Shown here one piece after another: positions 16,776 through 26,051 of a stretch of DNA of 64,000 nucleotides. The translations under genes and the position numbers were made by a program. How positions within the stretch are numbered: position 1 is the stretch's first letter; each line of letters opens with the position of its first letter. The notes below the pieces were generated by a model. The model searched no databases. It was given only the letters and a program-made list of their open reading frames with translations, and was not told the origin of the DNA. Source of the stretch: Methanocalculus natronophilus (GTDB lineage: Archaea > Halobacteriota > Methanomicrobia > Methanomicrobiales > Methanocorpusculaceae); NCBI RefSeq assembly GCF_038751955.1, contig NZ_JBCEXH010000003.1:1-64000 (forward strand), in the 5' to 3' direction.

Positions 16776-18673
16776 GACTCATCGATGATGTCTGATCCGC
16801 CGGCCGGGACAAAGGCAGCGACAGCCTCTGTTGAGAGGACGCTTTTTGCGGCTTTTGCATCGGCTGCAGGGAGCCTTTCACGGAGTATTCTCACAACTTT
16901 TTTCGCAATATCATTGGGCTCAAAGGTGCCCGGGGCAAGTCTCACCATATATGCTGCCCGTTTTGCAACAGCAGCTACCGGGCCACCGATCACGGCGAGA
17001 TCGGGATCTGTCACAACTCCTATTGCAACACCGAGCGTGACATTCCGCATGTACTGCCGCTCACCACGGATCACAAACGCTCCCCGTGCCACATACTCGC
17101 CCGACTCGGGGGTTTTGCTCACCTGATCGGGACGGGCAAGATAGACATCGCCTGAGCCGTACCCTGCCTTCCAGAAGTTTGAATAGGAGGCGGCAAACTG
17201 GGCGACCTCGTCTTTATGCCCGGTCGTGCCTTTCAGGATGACGACACTTCCTCCATGAACATCCGCATGGACAAAGGTGTCACCACCTTCCATGTACTTT
17301 CTGACAAGCTCTTCATTCTGGTCAGCGTCACGGCCGCCGATGACGAGTGCCCCGTCGGAAGTCTCAAACCATCGAAACCTGTGGTACCATTTTGGCTTCT
17401 GCCTCTTTCTGACCGCCTGCTTTACCTTCTTTTCGGGTGCAGGCCGGTTCATGGCCCTGATTGCACCTTCGCGCTTGGACCTGAATTTTTTCATCTGTTC
17501 ATAGTAGACAGCCACATTTCCTTCGACACTTTTTTGAATCCAGATCGTCACCTTCATGCCGAGATCGATGACAACTGATGCATCAGATGGGTTTACCGAG
17601 ACGATCATTGCTGCTGCAGGGTGATCTGCAGTCTTCAGCACCTTTGCAATCTCCTGCCACGACATCTTCTGTGAGGCTGCCTGAAGCGTTGAGATCAGCT
17701 GCTGGACATCTGTATACCGTTCATAGATTAACTCAGCAGCGCGCTCGGCTTCTTTGATCTTTGCCTCAAACTTTTTGATCGCTCCCTCCTGCTGCCGCCG
17801 GATACGCTCCTCCCGTGAGAGCGTCTCCTTTTTGGCTTTCTGTACCGTATCCTGGACTGGGAGTGGATAGTATGCTGCAAGAGCTTCAGAAAAGGTTGGG
17901 TACGTCGCATGCGGTGGTGCACCCTCACGCGAAAAGGGCCAGCATCCGGCAGAATCGATCACGCCGCCCCCACCTGCCCTTCCATCAGCAAGAACGCTTT
18001 CATATGCCTCGTGGAGGCGTGTTAGCATCTGGCTGGTGAGGTGCCTGGTTGGGAACTCCTTCTCAATCCCTGCACGGATGCAGACTTCTTCGGCCATTGC
18101 TCCACCCAGCATCAGTTCAACTGCTGCTGCCCTGACAAGATCCCGATCGGTTGAGCGGATGATTTCAGCAAATTGCGTGCATGAGAGACTGCTCAGATCC
18201 GCTCCGCTCATGTCATAGAGTTCACCCGGAACAATATCCCGCTCTCTGAACCGCCTTTTCTTCAGCGCATTCTGAATTTTGTATTCTTCGTCAGTGAGGA
18301 TGATATTCCCCTCATCAAAGAGCTCGACTATCAGGTGCCAGGTTCCGCCTCCCTTTCCTATCTCAAGTATCAGCACCCGTTCGATGCTCTTCTGGGAAAT
18401 TGAGAGGACTTTCCCTCCTTCAAGGAACTTCCTGAGGTACATTGAGTATCCTGACGGGTTTTTTGGTGCGGGGGGAAGTTTCTCTACCCTGTGGGCACGC
18501 CTCCCTGCCTCGACAAAAAACAAGTGTTTGGACTTATCTTCTCCATTGAGCCTGAAACCAAAGGTGGTGGTGTCATACTCATAGATCTTTCCAAGCCAGA
18601 GAGGGAGAAGACTCTGCAGCTCCGCAACAAGTGCGGCAAGATCAAGCCCGCTCATCCCCTTGTGTGTAGCCAT
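16772..18673 (-). CDS. rqcH: RqcH/NEMF/Tae2-family ribosome quality-control protein
   Basis: NFACT-family protein that recognises split large ribosomal subunits carrying peptidyl-tRNA; bacterial and eukaryotic relatives drive C-terminal tailing. It has 633 residues from the ATG at 18673; ATG codons at 18691 and 18655 are alternatives. The N-terminal NFACT-N domain begins SGLDLAALVAELQSLLPLW. Helical coiled-coil segments follow (about 290-345). The NFACT-R RNA-binding domain (about 430-520) contains KWYHRFRWFETSDGALVIGG and TFVHADVHG. Translational coupling with pelA puts rescue and quality control on one mRNA. Whether archaeal members add tails is not evident here. Confidence 0.92.
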   Translation of the reverse strand: MATHKGMSGLDLAALVAELQSLLPLWLGKIYEYDTTTFGFRLNGEDKSKHLFFVEAGRRAHRVEKLPPAPKNPSGYSMYLRKFLEGGKVLSISQKSIERVLILEIGKGGGTWHLIVELFDEGNIILTDEEYKIQNALKKRRFRERDIVPGELYDMSGADLSSLSCTQFAEIIRSTDRDLVRAAAVELMLGGAMAEEVCIRAGIEKEFPTRHLTSQMLTRLHEAYESVLADGRAGGGGVIDSAGCWPFSREGAPPHATYPTFSEALAAYYPLPVQDTVQKAKKETLSREERIRRQQEGAIKKFEAKIKEAERAAELIYERYTDVQQLISTLQAASQKMSWQEIAKVLKTADHPAAAMIVSVNPSDASVVIDLGMKVTIWIQKSVEGNVAVYYEQMKKFRSKREGAIRAMNRPAPEKKVKQAVRKRQKPKWYHRFRWFETSDGALVIGGRDADQNEELVRKYMEGGDTFVHADVHGGSVVILKGTTGHKDEVAQFAASYSNFWKAGYGSGDVYLARPDQVSKTPESGEYVARGAFVIRGERQYMRNVTLGVAIGVVTDPDLAVIGGPVAAVAKRAAYMVRLAPGTFEPNDIAKKVVRILRERLPAADAKAAKSVLSTEAVAAFVPAGGSDIIDES

Positions 18674-18729
18674 GGTAATACTAAGATACATAAGATGCGA
18701 AGACTAAAAAATACTCCACTGGTGTGAAT

Positions 18730-19308
18730 ATGAGTAAAGGTTCAAAGGTGAGGCGTTTCAAGAAGAAGGATCCAATGGATACACGCGGGGCTGCATCGGA
18801 TCCTGAAGAAGTACATGATGATGCAGAGGATCGTAAGGAGAACCAAACGTCTGCTCTGGATATTGAGGATGAAAAATCTGGAGATGCCGAGGGTTCACAA
18901 GAAGATTCCGGCGAGGAAGAAGAGGAGAGTGAAGCCAGGGAACCGGCTCAGAAATCTCCTGAGAAGAAAGCTTCTGACAAGAAAAGTGCGGCACAGAAAC
19001 GCATTGAGAAGAAGGATCAGCATATCAAGCGTGTAAAACGGACGCTGATTGCATGTATCATGGGAGTTATTGCAGGTGGCCTTTCTTTTATGTTCGGGGG
19101 CACGCCGGATGCGATGGGCATACAGCCAAATACCTTCCTTGCAATGCTTCTCCTCCTTGCCGGTATTGTCTTCCAGAAGCATATATTTACAATCATCGGA
19201 CTTGATATCACCGAGCTTGGCAAGAAAGACTGGTTTTACCAGGGATTCATGACATTCGCACTCTGGTTTATAACCTGGACAATCCTCCTGACAACAAGTA
19301 TCCTCTGA
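18730..19308 (+). CDS. EMC6-like (Rab5IF/EMC6-type) membrane protein with charged N-terminal tail
   Basis: Small polytopic membrane protein, about 192 residues from ATG 18730; an upstream in-frame GTG at 18724 is possible. The first 95 residues are highly charged and low in complexity: a basic start, a long Asp/Glu stretch, then Lys-rich KKASDKKSAAQKRIEKK. Three transmembrane helices follow: about 104-124 (TLIACIMGVIAGGLSFMFGG), 133-152 and 168-190. The last pair, with GKKDWFYQGFMTFALWFITW, resembles archaeal proteins I know as EMC6-like. EMC6 is a core part of a membrane-protein insertase in eukaryotes, and function in archaea is inferred. It lies 6 bp before ABCE1 in the same operon. Confidence 0.65.
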   Translation: MSKGSKVRRFKKKDPMDTRGAASDPEEVHDDAEDRKENQTSALDIEDEKSGDAEGSQEDSGEEEEESEAREPAQKSPEKKASDKKSAAQKRIEKKDQHIKRVKRTLIACIMGVIAGGLSFMFGGTPDAMGIQPNTFLAMLLLLAGIVFQKHIFTIIGLDITELGKKDWFYQGFMTFALWFITWTILLTTSIL

Positions 19309-19314
19309 AGTCGC

Positions 19315-21099
19315 ATGCGTATTGCAGTTGTTCACCGGGATCGTTGCCACTCGAAGAGATGTGGGAACGAATGTATCATCTACTGTCCGCGCGTCAGGAC
19401 AGGTGACGAGACCGTCATCATTAACGAAGATGGCAAGGCAGAGATATCAGAGGAACTCTGTGTCGGGTGCGGTATCTGTATAAAGAAGTGCCCGTTTGAG
19501 GCGATTGACATCATCACCCTCCCGGTTGAACTGGAGTTTCCGACGCACCGGTACGGGAAGAATGGTTTTGTGCTCTATGGCCTGCCGATCCCCGTTGAAG
19601 GGAAGGTTTCTGGAATTCTCGGGGCAAATGGTATCGGGAAGAGTACGTCTGTTGCGATTCTCTCAGGTCAGCTTCGCCCAAACCTCGGAGCAGAAGGTGA
19701 GGAGATCTCTGAATCGTGGGATCTGATCCTGAAGCAGTATGCCGGAACTGAGTTGTTTGACTATATCAAAGCGGTTGCAGACAAGGGATTGAAAGTCGCT
19801 GTGAAACCGCAGTATATTGACGGTATTCCAAAAGTCTTCAAAGGGGCTGTTGAGGATCTCCTGAGAAAGACTGACGAAACCGGCCGCCTGGATCAGTATA
19901 TCAGGGAACTTGGCCTCTCTTCTCTCCTCAGAAAAAGTATCGATACACTCTCAGGTGGCGAGCTCCAGCGTGTCGCCTTTGCAGCCTGCCTCTCCCGGGA
20001 CGCTGATTTTTACTTCCTTGATGAACTGACACCGTTTCTGGATATCTACCAGCGTATGGCAACCGCCCGTCTTGTGCGTGAACTTGCACGGACACGGCCG
20101 ATCATGATCGTGGAGCACGATCTCGCCATCCTCGACCTCCTGGCAGATACCGTTCATATTGCCTATGGCAAACCGGCAGTCTTTGGGATCATCACCAGGC
20201 CAAAAGGTGTCAGGATAGGCATTAACCAGTACCTGGAGGGGTATCTGCCTGAAGAGAATGTCCGGTTCCGCGATCACCAGGTTGTTTTTGAGACGAGATC
20301 GCATATGAAGACGACCGAGCGTGAGGTTCTCCTTCAGATCCCGTCAATGAAGAAGAGTTTCCCGGGTTTTGGGCTCACAATTGACGGTGGGGATATCCGG
20401 AAAGGAGAAGTTCTCGGTGTTGTTGGTGCAAATGGTATCGGGAAATCCACGTTTGCGAAACTTCTCGCAGGTGTACTTGAGCCAGATGAAGGATCCACGA
20501 AGATGGAGACACCCCTCAAGGTTGCCTACAAGCCACAGTACATAAAAGCAGGTTCTTCTGCAACTGTGGAAGAGCTTCTCCGCTCGGCAACCAGGCGGTT
20601 TGATACCTCGTATTACCAGCACGAGATCATTGAACCCCTCTTCCTCGCTCCGATTCTTCAGTCACCAGCAGATACACTCTCCGGTGGTGAACTCCAGCGG
20701 CTTGCAGTCGCACTCTGCCTCTCGCAGGAAGCCGATCTCTATATCCTCGATGAACCAAGTGCTCACCTTGATGTTGAACAGCGGATGAATACCGTAACGG
20801 TTCTGAAACGGTTTGCTGAAGGACGTGAGGCGGGAGTGCTTGTCATAGATCATGATATGTACCTCATTGATATGCTCTCTGAGCGTATGCTTGTCTTTGA
20901 AGGAGAACCTGGCCATTCTGGTTCTGCATATGGACCCTTTGGGATGCAGGACGGGATGAACCGGTTCCTGCAACAGCTCGAAATCACCTTCAGACGGGAT
21001 AAAACCGGACGGCCACGGATCAATAAACTGGGATCATTTCTTGACCGTGACCAGAAATCCCGTGGAGAATACTATTATGCCATTCCATCTGAAGAGTGA
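19315..21099 (+). CDS. ABCE1 ribosome recycling ATPase (Rli1)
   Basis: Twin-ATPase iron-sulfur protein that splits ribosomes after termination or with pelota during rescue; 594 residues. The N-terminal ferredoxin-like domain (about 1-75) has two cluster motifs, including CVGCGICIKKCPFEAI (about residues 50-65). ABC domain 1 has Walker A GANGIGKST, signature LSGGELQR and Walker B FYFLDE. The hinge follows. ABC domain 2 has a second GANGIGKST, LSGGELQR and LYILDEPS. All catalytic motifs are intact. It is co-transcribed with the EMC6-like gene. A T-run follows 21 bp after the stop. Confidence 0.96.
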   Translation: MRIAVVHRDRCHSKRCGNECIIYCPRVRTGDETVIINEDGKAEISEELCVGCGICIKKCPFEAIDIITLPVELEFPTHRYGKNGFVLYGLPIPVEGKVSGILGANGIGKSTSVAILSGQLRPNLGAEGEEISESWDLILKQYAGTELFDYIKAVADKGLKVAVKPQYIDGIPKVFKGAVEDLLRKTDETGRLDQYIRELGLSSLLRKSIDTLSGGELQRVAFAACLSRDADFYFLDELTPFLDIYQRMATARLVRELARTRPIMIVEHDLAILDLLADTVHIAYGKPAVFGIITRPKGVRIGINQYLEGYLPEENVRFRDHQVVFETRSHMKTTEREVLLQIPSMKKSFPGFGLTIDGGDIRKGEVLGVVGANGIGKSTFAKLLAGVLEPDEGSTKMETPLKVAYKPQYIKAGSSATVEELLRSATRRFDTSYYQHEIIEPLFLAPILQSPADTLSGGELQRLAVALCLSQEADLYILDEPSAHLDVEQRMNTVTVLKRFAEGREAGVLVIDHDMYLIDMLSERMLVFEGEPGHSGSAYGPFGMQDGMNRFLQQLEITFRRDKTGRPRINKLGSFLDRDQKSRGEYYYAIPSEE

Positions 21100-21120
21100 T
21101 GGCGGGAAATATGCTATATC

Positions 21121-21136
21121 TTTTTTAAAATAAAAA
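21121..21136. terminator. bidirectional T/A-run terminator
   Basis: Six T residues at 21121-21126, followed by an A-rich run to 21136, lie between the convergent ABCE1 and cheD stops. The pattern gives a T-run on each strand and can end both transcripts. Confidence 0.5.
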
Positions 21137-21143
21137 CCTGATT

Positions 21144-21638
21144 TCAGATTTCCGAACAGTCGCCATCTGCCCGGCGTATCTTTACCATAAAGCCGTTTGC
21201 AGGACAGTACTGTACTGTTCTTCCTTTTGATCCGCCGATATCCTCACCTTTGATCGGGATGCCATGGGACTTTAACCCGGCTTTCACGGCCTCTGCATTT
21301 CGATCCCCGATAGAGAGGTTTCCACTGAAGTTGGCAAACATCTGTGCACCCCCGACCAGCTTTGCCTGAAGATTCTTTGGTGAGCTCCCTTTTCTTGCCA
21401 GATCCCTGAGCATAATCTCAAGTGCGGTATCGGCATACTTTCCGGGGCGATCCTTTTTGCCTCCGCTTTCGGGAAGCATGATATGCGCCATTGCTCCTAT
21501 CCCAAGCTTTGAGTCATGGAGAATGAGCCCGATACAGGATCCAAGACCAATTGAGGTCATTGGCTCAGCTCCTACATGGTAGTCGCCTATACCGATGACA
21601 ATTGCCCGTGGTTCATTACCAGGCTGTTGTGTATCCAT
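21144..21638 (-). CDS. cheD: chemoreceptor glutamine deamidase CheD
   Basis: Deamidates glutamines on chemoreceptors and, with CheC, tunes adaptation; 164 residues. The catalytic Cys lies in GLGSCIGL (about residue 35) and the His in MAHIMLP (about residue 53). The conserved NLQAKLVGGAQMF and IGDRNAEAV follow. It is the last gene of the chemotaxis-archaellum block, 20 bp after cheC, and its end converges on ABCE1. Co-occurrence of CheC and CheD is the rule in archaeal chemotaxis. No receptor gene is in the window. Confidence 0.94.
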   Translation of the reverse strand: MDTQQPGNEPRAIVIGIGDYHVGAEPMTSIGLGSCIGLILHDSKLGIGAMAHIMLPESGGKKDRPGKYADTALEIMLRDLARKGSSPKNLQAKLVGGAQMFANFSGNLSIGDRNAEAVKAGLKSHGIPIKGEDIGGSKGRTVQYCPANGFMVKIRRADGDCSEI

Positions 21639-21658
21639 TCCAGAGACTCCGTATCTCT

Positions 21659-22279
21659 TCAGGTGAGATGTGATTCGAGCAGCTTATCCATCATTTCAAG
21701 TATCTTTGAAAGGGTGTTCATCTCCGGGAGCATGAGCAGATCGCCATTGATCGAATACTGGTCACAGACCAGTGTCGTATGGAAGAAGACGACCTCATTT
21801 ACATCAAATGCAACTTCGGCGAGGAGTTGCTGGATGGCTGCATGCCCCATATCAATGACGAGAACCGGGGGTGAGGGGAGCATGACGATACCGAGGAGTT
21901 CTGCAGTGGCATCCAGAAATGCCGAGACCATGATGTTTCCGATCTCATTTAAAGCACTCTCGTCCATCTCGTTGATCTCACGATCCTCATCCGTCATCCC
22001 TAGCATCGTATTGGTCATCCTGATGGAGGATGATAGCGGCATCATGAATATGACATATCCTGCCTGATCAATCTCTCCCTGCATCTGGAAGATGACAAGC
22101 GCAGCTGTCTCATCAGATACGTGCTTGTAGATATCGGCAAGATCGACGATCTCAACCGCAGGAACGGTCATCTCAATCTGGCCCATCAGCATCTGGGAGA
22201 GTGTCGTTGCTGCATGGGATGCTCCTATGTTTCCAAGTTCGCCCAAGGCATCCATCTGTGCGGGTGTTAGTATAGCCAT
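21659..22279 (-). CDS. cheC: CheY-P phosphatase CheC
   Basis: Dephosphorylates CheY-P and binds CheD; 206 residues. Two pseudo-symmetrical active-site helices are visible: LGELGNIGASHAAT (about 12-25) and ALNEIGNIMVSAFLDA (about 109-124). Each keeps the Glu-x-x-Asn catalytic pair, so both sites look active. The start follows the cheA stop by 2 bp on the same strand, indicating coupling. It acts in the cytoplasm near receptor arrays or the archaellum motor. Confidence 0.94.
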   Translation of the reverse strand: MAILTPAQMDALGELGNIGASHAATTLSQMLMGQIEMTVPAVEIVDLADIYKHVSDETAALVIFQMQGEIDQAGYVIFMMPLSSSIRMTNTMLGMTDEDREINEMDESALNEIGNIMVSAFLDATAELLGIVMLPSPPVLVIDMGHAAIQQLLAEVAFDVNEVVFFHTTLVCDQYSINGDLLMLPEMNTLSKILEMMDKLLESHLT

Positions 22280-22281
22280 TG

Positions 22282-24546
22282 TTACACCATTGTATTTACA
22301 TCAAGTACCGGTACCACATACCCATCGCCGAGGATGGTGATTCCGGAGATTCCCCTGATTACACCGATAATAGAGCTGAGGGGCTTGACCACCACCTCCT
22401 GCTGACCTTCGACAAGATCAACTGCAATGCAGCATTTCTGGTTGTTAACCAAAACGACAACCAGAATCTCGGTATGCTCAGAACTGCCAAACATATCCTC
22501 AAGCATATGGAGTGGCAGCACCTCTTCCCGGAGAAGGATTGAATCCTGTGCTCCGATTCGGTGAATGTTCTCTTTTCTCATACTTGCCACTTCAACAATA
22601 GCACTGATTGGAATGGCAATTCTCCGGCTGTTCAGCCTGACGATCATCACCTCAACAATTGCCATTGTTGGTGGAAGCAGCAGTTCAAATGTCGATCCTT
22701 TCCCTTCCTGTGAGGTAACCCTGATAGATCCTTTTAATGATTCGATAGCACCCCTGACAACATCAAGTCCAACGCCCCGACCACTGATATCCGTAATCTT
22801 TTCAGCCGTGCTGAAACCGGCATGGAAGAGGTAGTTTGTCGCCTCTTCCCTGGTTAACTGGTCTGCCTGGTCAGGGGTGATGATCCCCTTTTCAATTGCT
22901 TTGGCCTTGACCTTCTCTACATTAATCCCGCCGCCATCATCTTTTAGTTCGATAATGACATTGTCACGGTCACGGCGGGCTGAAAGCATGACAAGCCCTT
23001 TGGCTGGCTTTCCCTGTGCAACCCGGATCTCGGGAGGTTCAATGCCATGGTTGACGGCGTTTCTGATGAGGTGGAGGAGCGGATCATTTAACCCGTCCAT
23101 GACACTTCTGTCAAGTTCGGTATCTCCTCCTTCCATGACAAATTCCACGTCTTTTCCATCGTAATGGGCAGTATCACGAACCACTCTTGGGAGCCTGTTG
23201 AAGATGTGATTCAACGGGATCATCCTGATATCCATCATCAGAACCTGGAGATCAGATACAGATCGGTCGATCATTCCAATTGCCTCATCCATCTCTTTGA
23301 TCTGGTTCTTCTCAGCGATCTGCTTGAGGCGGCCCCGGTTGATGACAAGATCCTCAACCAGGTTCATCATCCGGTCAAGCTGCTGGATATCAACCCTGAG
23401 ATTTTTAATCTCCCTGCTTTTTTTATCGTCCTTTTTTCGTGGAGCCTGATCATCTGTGTCTGTTTTCCTCGGCGGAGGCTCTTTTCTGCCTGCTTCAGGA
23501 GATTTCAGTCCTTTAACATCGACAGACTGGATCTCAGGAACCATTGCAGCTTCTTTGAGGAGGTCAGGTTTCGCATCAGATGCCATTGTGAGGTGGAAGA
23601 CTCTGTCGAAGAGCCCGTCCTCAACTGCCTCACGGGGTGGATCACAGGAGAGTATTGTCCCCAGTTCTGAAAGGCGGTCCATGGCAAGGCAGGCACGGAT
23701 TCCCTTCATGGCTGAATCTTCAGCAACACTGATGACAAGATGATAGTGTGGCAGATCCCCGGTTGTACCGGGTTTTGCTTCATCCATATCCGGATCTGCC
23801 TCTTCAGCGCCTTCTTCAAGGCTCTCGATTGCGATATCGGTAACTTCTGTCCCGGAAGCCGCTGATATAAGCGCCTCAGCCCCTGCGTCGCTCTCCATAA
23901 AGACAGTTAATACCCCGGAAAATGCCCCTTCACCATCTTCATCTTCAAGCACACTGAGCGGTGGGTCGGTCCGGTAAATTGTCCCGAATTGTTCGAGATT
24001 CCCAACAGCGATCAGGGCCCTGACATCTTTCATCAGTGAGGCTTCTTCAATTGTGATGGTTATTCTCCATTGTGGATAACCGTTTAAGAGCCCGGGTTCT
24101 GGTCCTTCTGAACCACGCTCCTCCATCTGGACAGGGGAACCCGTCTCCTGCTGTACTGTTTCTTTTGTCACCGCTGAAAGAGACTCGACGAGATCATCCA
24201 CCTGAACAGATGAGCCGTCTTCCCCCTCCTCGATTGCATCAATCATCTCTTCGATTGAGTCAACGGTGCTGAGGAGGAGATCCATCAGCTCCTGTGTGAC
24301 CGAGAGCTCATCATTTCGTATCGCCTGGAATACATCTTCCATTGCATGGCAGAGGTGCTCCATTGTTTCAAAACCCATTGATGCAGAAGCACCCTTCAGG
24401 GTATGTGCAGCCCTAAAGATCTCATCGATTGCACCGGAATCGTCTCCACCTTCGAGGATGAGAAGATTACGAACAATAACCTCGTGGTTCTCCCGCGACT
24501 CGGCAACAAAGAGGCCCCTGTATTGTTCAAACTCCGACTCAACCAT
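22282..24546 (-). CDS. cheA: chemotaxis histidine kinase CheA with two P2-like modules
   Basis: Receptor-coupled histidine kinase phosphorylating CheY and CheB; 754 residues. P1 (about 1-110) carries the phosphoacceptor His48 in IFRAAHTLKG. Two similar ferredoxin-fold modules follow, at about 153-245 (WRITITIEEASLMKDVRALI) and about 262-350 (YHLVISVAEDSAMKGIRACL). Each resembles a CheY-binding P2 domain, so the P2 appears duplicated. A Lys-rich linker leads to P3 (about 370-430). The P4 ATPase has LIRNAVNHGIEPPEIR, DDGGGI and GRGVGLDVV. The C-terminal P5 is CheW-like, starting EVMIVRLNSRRIAIP. It lies 4 bp after cheB. Confidence 0.95.
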   Translation of the reverse strand: MVESEFEQYRGLFVAESRENHEVIVRNLLILEGGDDSGAIDEIFRAAHTLKGASASMGFETMEHLCHAMEDVFQAIRNDELSVTQELMDLLLSTVDSIEEMIDAIEEGEDGSSVQVDDLVESLSAVTKETVQQETGSPVQMEERGSEGPEPGLLNGYPQWRITITIEEASLMKDVRALIAVGNLEQFGTIYRTDPPLSVLEDEDGEGAFSGVLTVFMESDAGAEALISAASGTEVTDIAIESLEEGAEEADPDMDEAKPGTTGDLPHYHLVISVAEDSAMKGIRACLAMDRLSELGTILSCDPPREAVEDGLFDRVFHLTMASDAKPDLLKEAAMVPEIQSVDVKGLKSPEAGRKEPPPRKTDTDDQAPRKKDDKKSREIKNLRVDIQQLDRMMNLVEDLVINRGRLKQIAEKNQIKEMDEAIGMIDRSVSDLQVLMMDIRMIPLNHIFNRLPRVVRDTAHYDGKDVEFVMEGGDTELDRSVMDGLNDPLLHLIRNAVNHGIEPPEIRVAQGKPAKGLVMLSARRDRDNVIIELKDDGGGINVEKVKAKAIEKGIITPDQADQLTREEATNYLFHAGFSTAEKITDISGRGVGLDVVRGAIESLKGSIRVTSQEGKGSTFELLLPPTMAIVEVMIVRLNSRRIAIPISAIVEVASMRKENIHRIGAQDSILLREEVLPLHMLEDMFGSSEHTEILVVVLVNNQKCCIAVDLVEGQQEVVVKPLSSIIGVIRGISGITILGDGYVVPVLDVNTMV

Positions 24547-24550
24547 GGTG

Positions 24551-25612
24551 CTATCCCCCTATCTTCCTGACTGCCCGCGTGATCTCATCTGCCATCTTCC
24601 TCATCGGTACTACCTCCATAACAGCATCATGGTCAAGGGCGGATCGGGCCATGCCATAGACCAGGCACTCACTCTCCAAAACAACATATGTCTGCCCTCC
24701 TGCATCCCTGATCGCCTTCATACCGACACCACCGTCACTTCCCATGCCTGAAAGGATTACCGAGACAATCCGTTTACCAAAGATCTGCGAAGCAGACACA
24801 AAGGTTTTATCCACTGCTGGTTTGACTCCATGAAGTGGCTGGCCGCTTGAATGCACCACTTTACCGATAACCCTTCCGGGTGTTGTCTGGGCATTTGTAA
24901 TTATGGTATGGTATCCGGCTTTTGAGAGGAGAACACGATTTGAATCTATCCGGTCTCCGTTTTCTGTTTCTTTGACAGGCATTGGGCATAACCGGTTGAA
25001 ACGTTCTGCCAGTGCGGCGGTGAAGCCAACCGGCATATGCTGGGTGATGACGACACCTGCTCCCAGATCGGGTGGGAGCATTGAGAGGAGTGAATCAAGC
25101 ATCTGGGGTCCGCCAGCTGAGGATCCGATCAGCACAACGGTCTCTGCACCGACTCTCTCTTTTGGAGTGACTTCGGGGGCGGGTCTTGTTGCCCGAACCC
25201 TTGGTGCAGTTTTCTGCAAGGCAACAAGATGTTTAATCTTGCTTGTAATCTCCTGTTCAATTGCACGAACCTTTCGGATATCAGTTGGTTTCAGGAGAAA
25301 ATCAGATGCCCCAAGCCGGATCGCCTTTAATGTCATCTCGGCTCCATCTGAGGTGAGGGAGCTGACCATGATGATCCGTGGCATTTTTGAGAAGGTTGAC
25401 CTCTGGATTTTCTGGAGGACCTCAATACCATTCATTCTTGGCATCTCGATATCAAGCGTGACAACATCAGGTTCAAGCCGCTCGATCTTTGCGAGTGCAT
25501 CTATGCCGTCCACGGCTGTCCCAAGCACCTCGATTTCGGGATCGCGTCCGATGATATCCTTCAGAATGGTCCGCATAAAGACGGAGTCATCCACGATGAG
25601 GACGGTGATCAT
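24551..25612 (-). CDS. cheB: chemoreceptor methylesterase CheB
   Basis: Removes methyl groups from chemoreceptors during adaptation, activated by phosphorylation; 353 residues. The receiver domain (about 1-120) has VDDS, phosphoacceptor Asp54 in TLDIEMPRMNG and a conserved Lys in LLKPTD. A linker leads to the methylesterase domain (about 160-353) with its triad: Ser in GSSAGGPQML, His in TQHMPVGFT and Asp in GMGSDGGVGM. It lies 6 bp after cheY and 4 bp before cheA. The matching methyltransferase CheR is not in the window. Confidence 0.95.
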   Translation of the reverse strand: MITVLIVDDSVFMRTILKDIIGRDPEIEVLGTAVDGIDALAKIERLEPDVVTLDIEMPRMNGIEVLQKIQRSTFSKMPRIIMVSSLTSDGAEMTLKAIRLGASDFLLKPTDIRKVRAIEQEITSKIKHLVALQKTAPRVRATRPAPEVTPKERVGAETVVLIGSSAGGPQMLDSLLSMLPPDLGAGVVITQHMPVGFTAALAERFNRLCPMPVKETENGDRIDSNRVLLSKAGYHTIITNAQTTPGRVIGKVVHSSGQPLHGVKPAVDKTFVSASQIFGKRIVSVILSGMGSDGGVGMKAIRDAGGQTYVVLESECLVYGMARSALDHDAVMEVVPMRKMADEITRAVRKIGG

Positions 25613-25618
25613 GATGCT

Positions 25619-25981
25619 TCACGAACTAAGGACATTTTTGACTTCATCGAGCACTTTGGGGGCCTGGAATGGCTTCACAACATAGCCCCGCGCCCCGCTT
25701 TTTATAGCAAGCTTCACCATCTGTTCCTGGCCAACAGCAGTGCACATGACAACCTTTGCACCTGGATCAAGCTTTTTAATCTCCTTGAGCGCCTCGATTC
25801 CGTTCATCTTGGGCATTACAACATCCATTGTAACAAGATCCGGTTTCAGCTCCTGGTATTTTTGTACAGCCTCTGTACCATCTCCAGCCTCGCCCACGAT
25901 CTCATGACCACCGGAGAAGAGAATGTTTTTGAGAAGCGTTCTCATAAACATGGTATCGTCAACAATCAGGATTCTACCCAT
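25619..25981 (-). CDS. cheY: chemotaxis response regulator CheY
   Basis: Single-domain receiver that carries the phosphoryl signal from CheA to the archaellum motor through CheF. It has 120 residues from the ATG at 25981, the usual length; an upstream TTG at 25996 adds five residues and is unlikely. Motifs are VDDT (about 8-10), phosphoacceptor Asp53 in TMDVVMPKMNG, a Thr in MCTAVGQ, and the Lys of VVKPFQAP. It lies between cheF and cheB in the motility block. Confidence 0.95.
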   Translation of the reverse strand: MGRILIVDDTMFMRTLLKNILFSGGHEIVGEAGDGTEAVQKYQELKPDLVTMDVVMPKMNGIEALKEIKKLDPGAKVVMCTAVGQEQMVKLAIKSGARGYVVKPFQAPKVLDEVKNVLSS

Positions 25982-26051
25982 TCCGCATCCAACCAACTAT
26001 TTTGTTTGGGACGGTATAAAGAGTTATGTTCGTGGAAAAAAGTTGCAGGGG

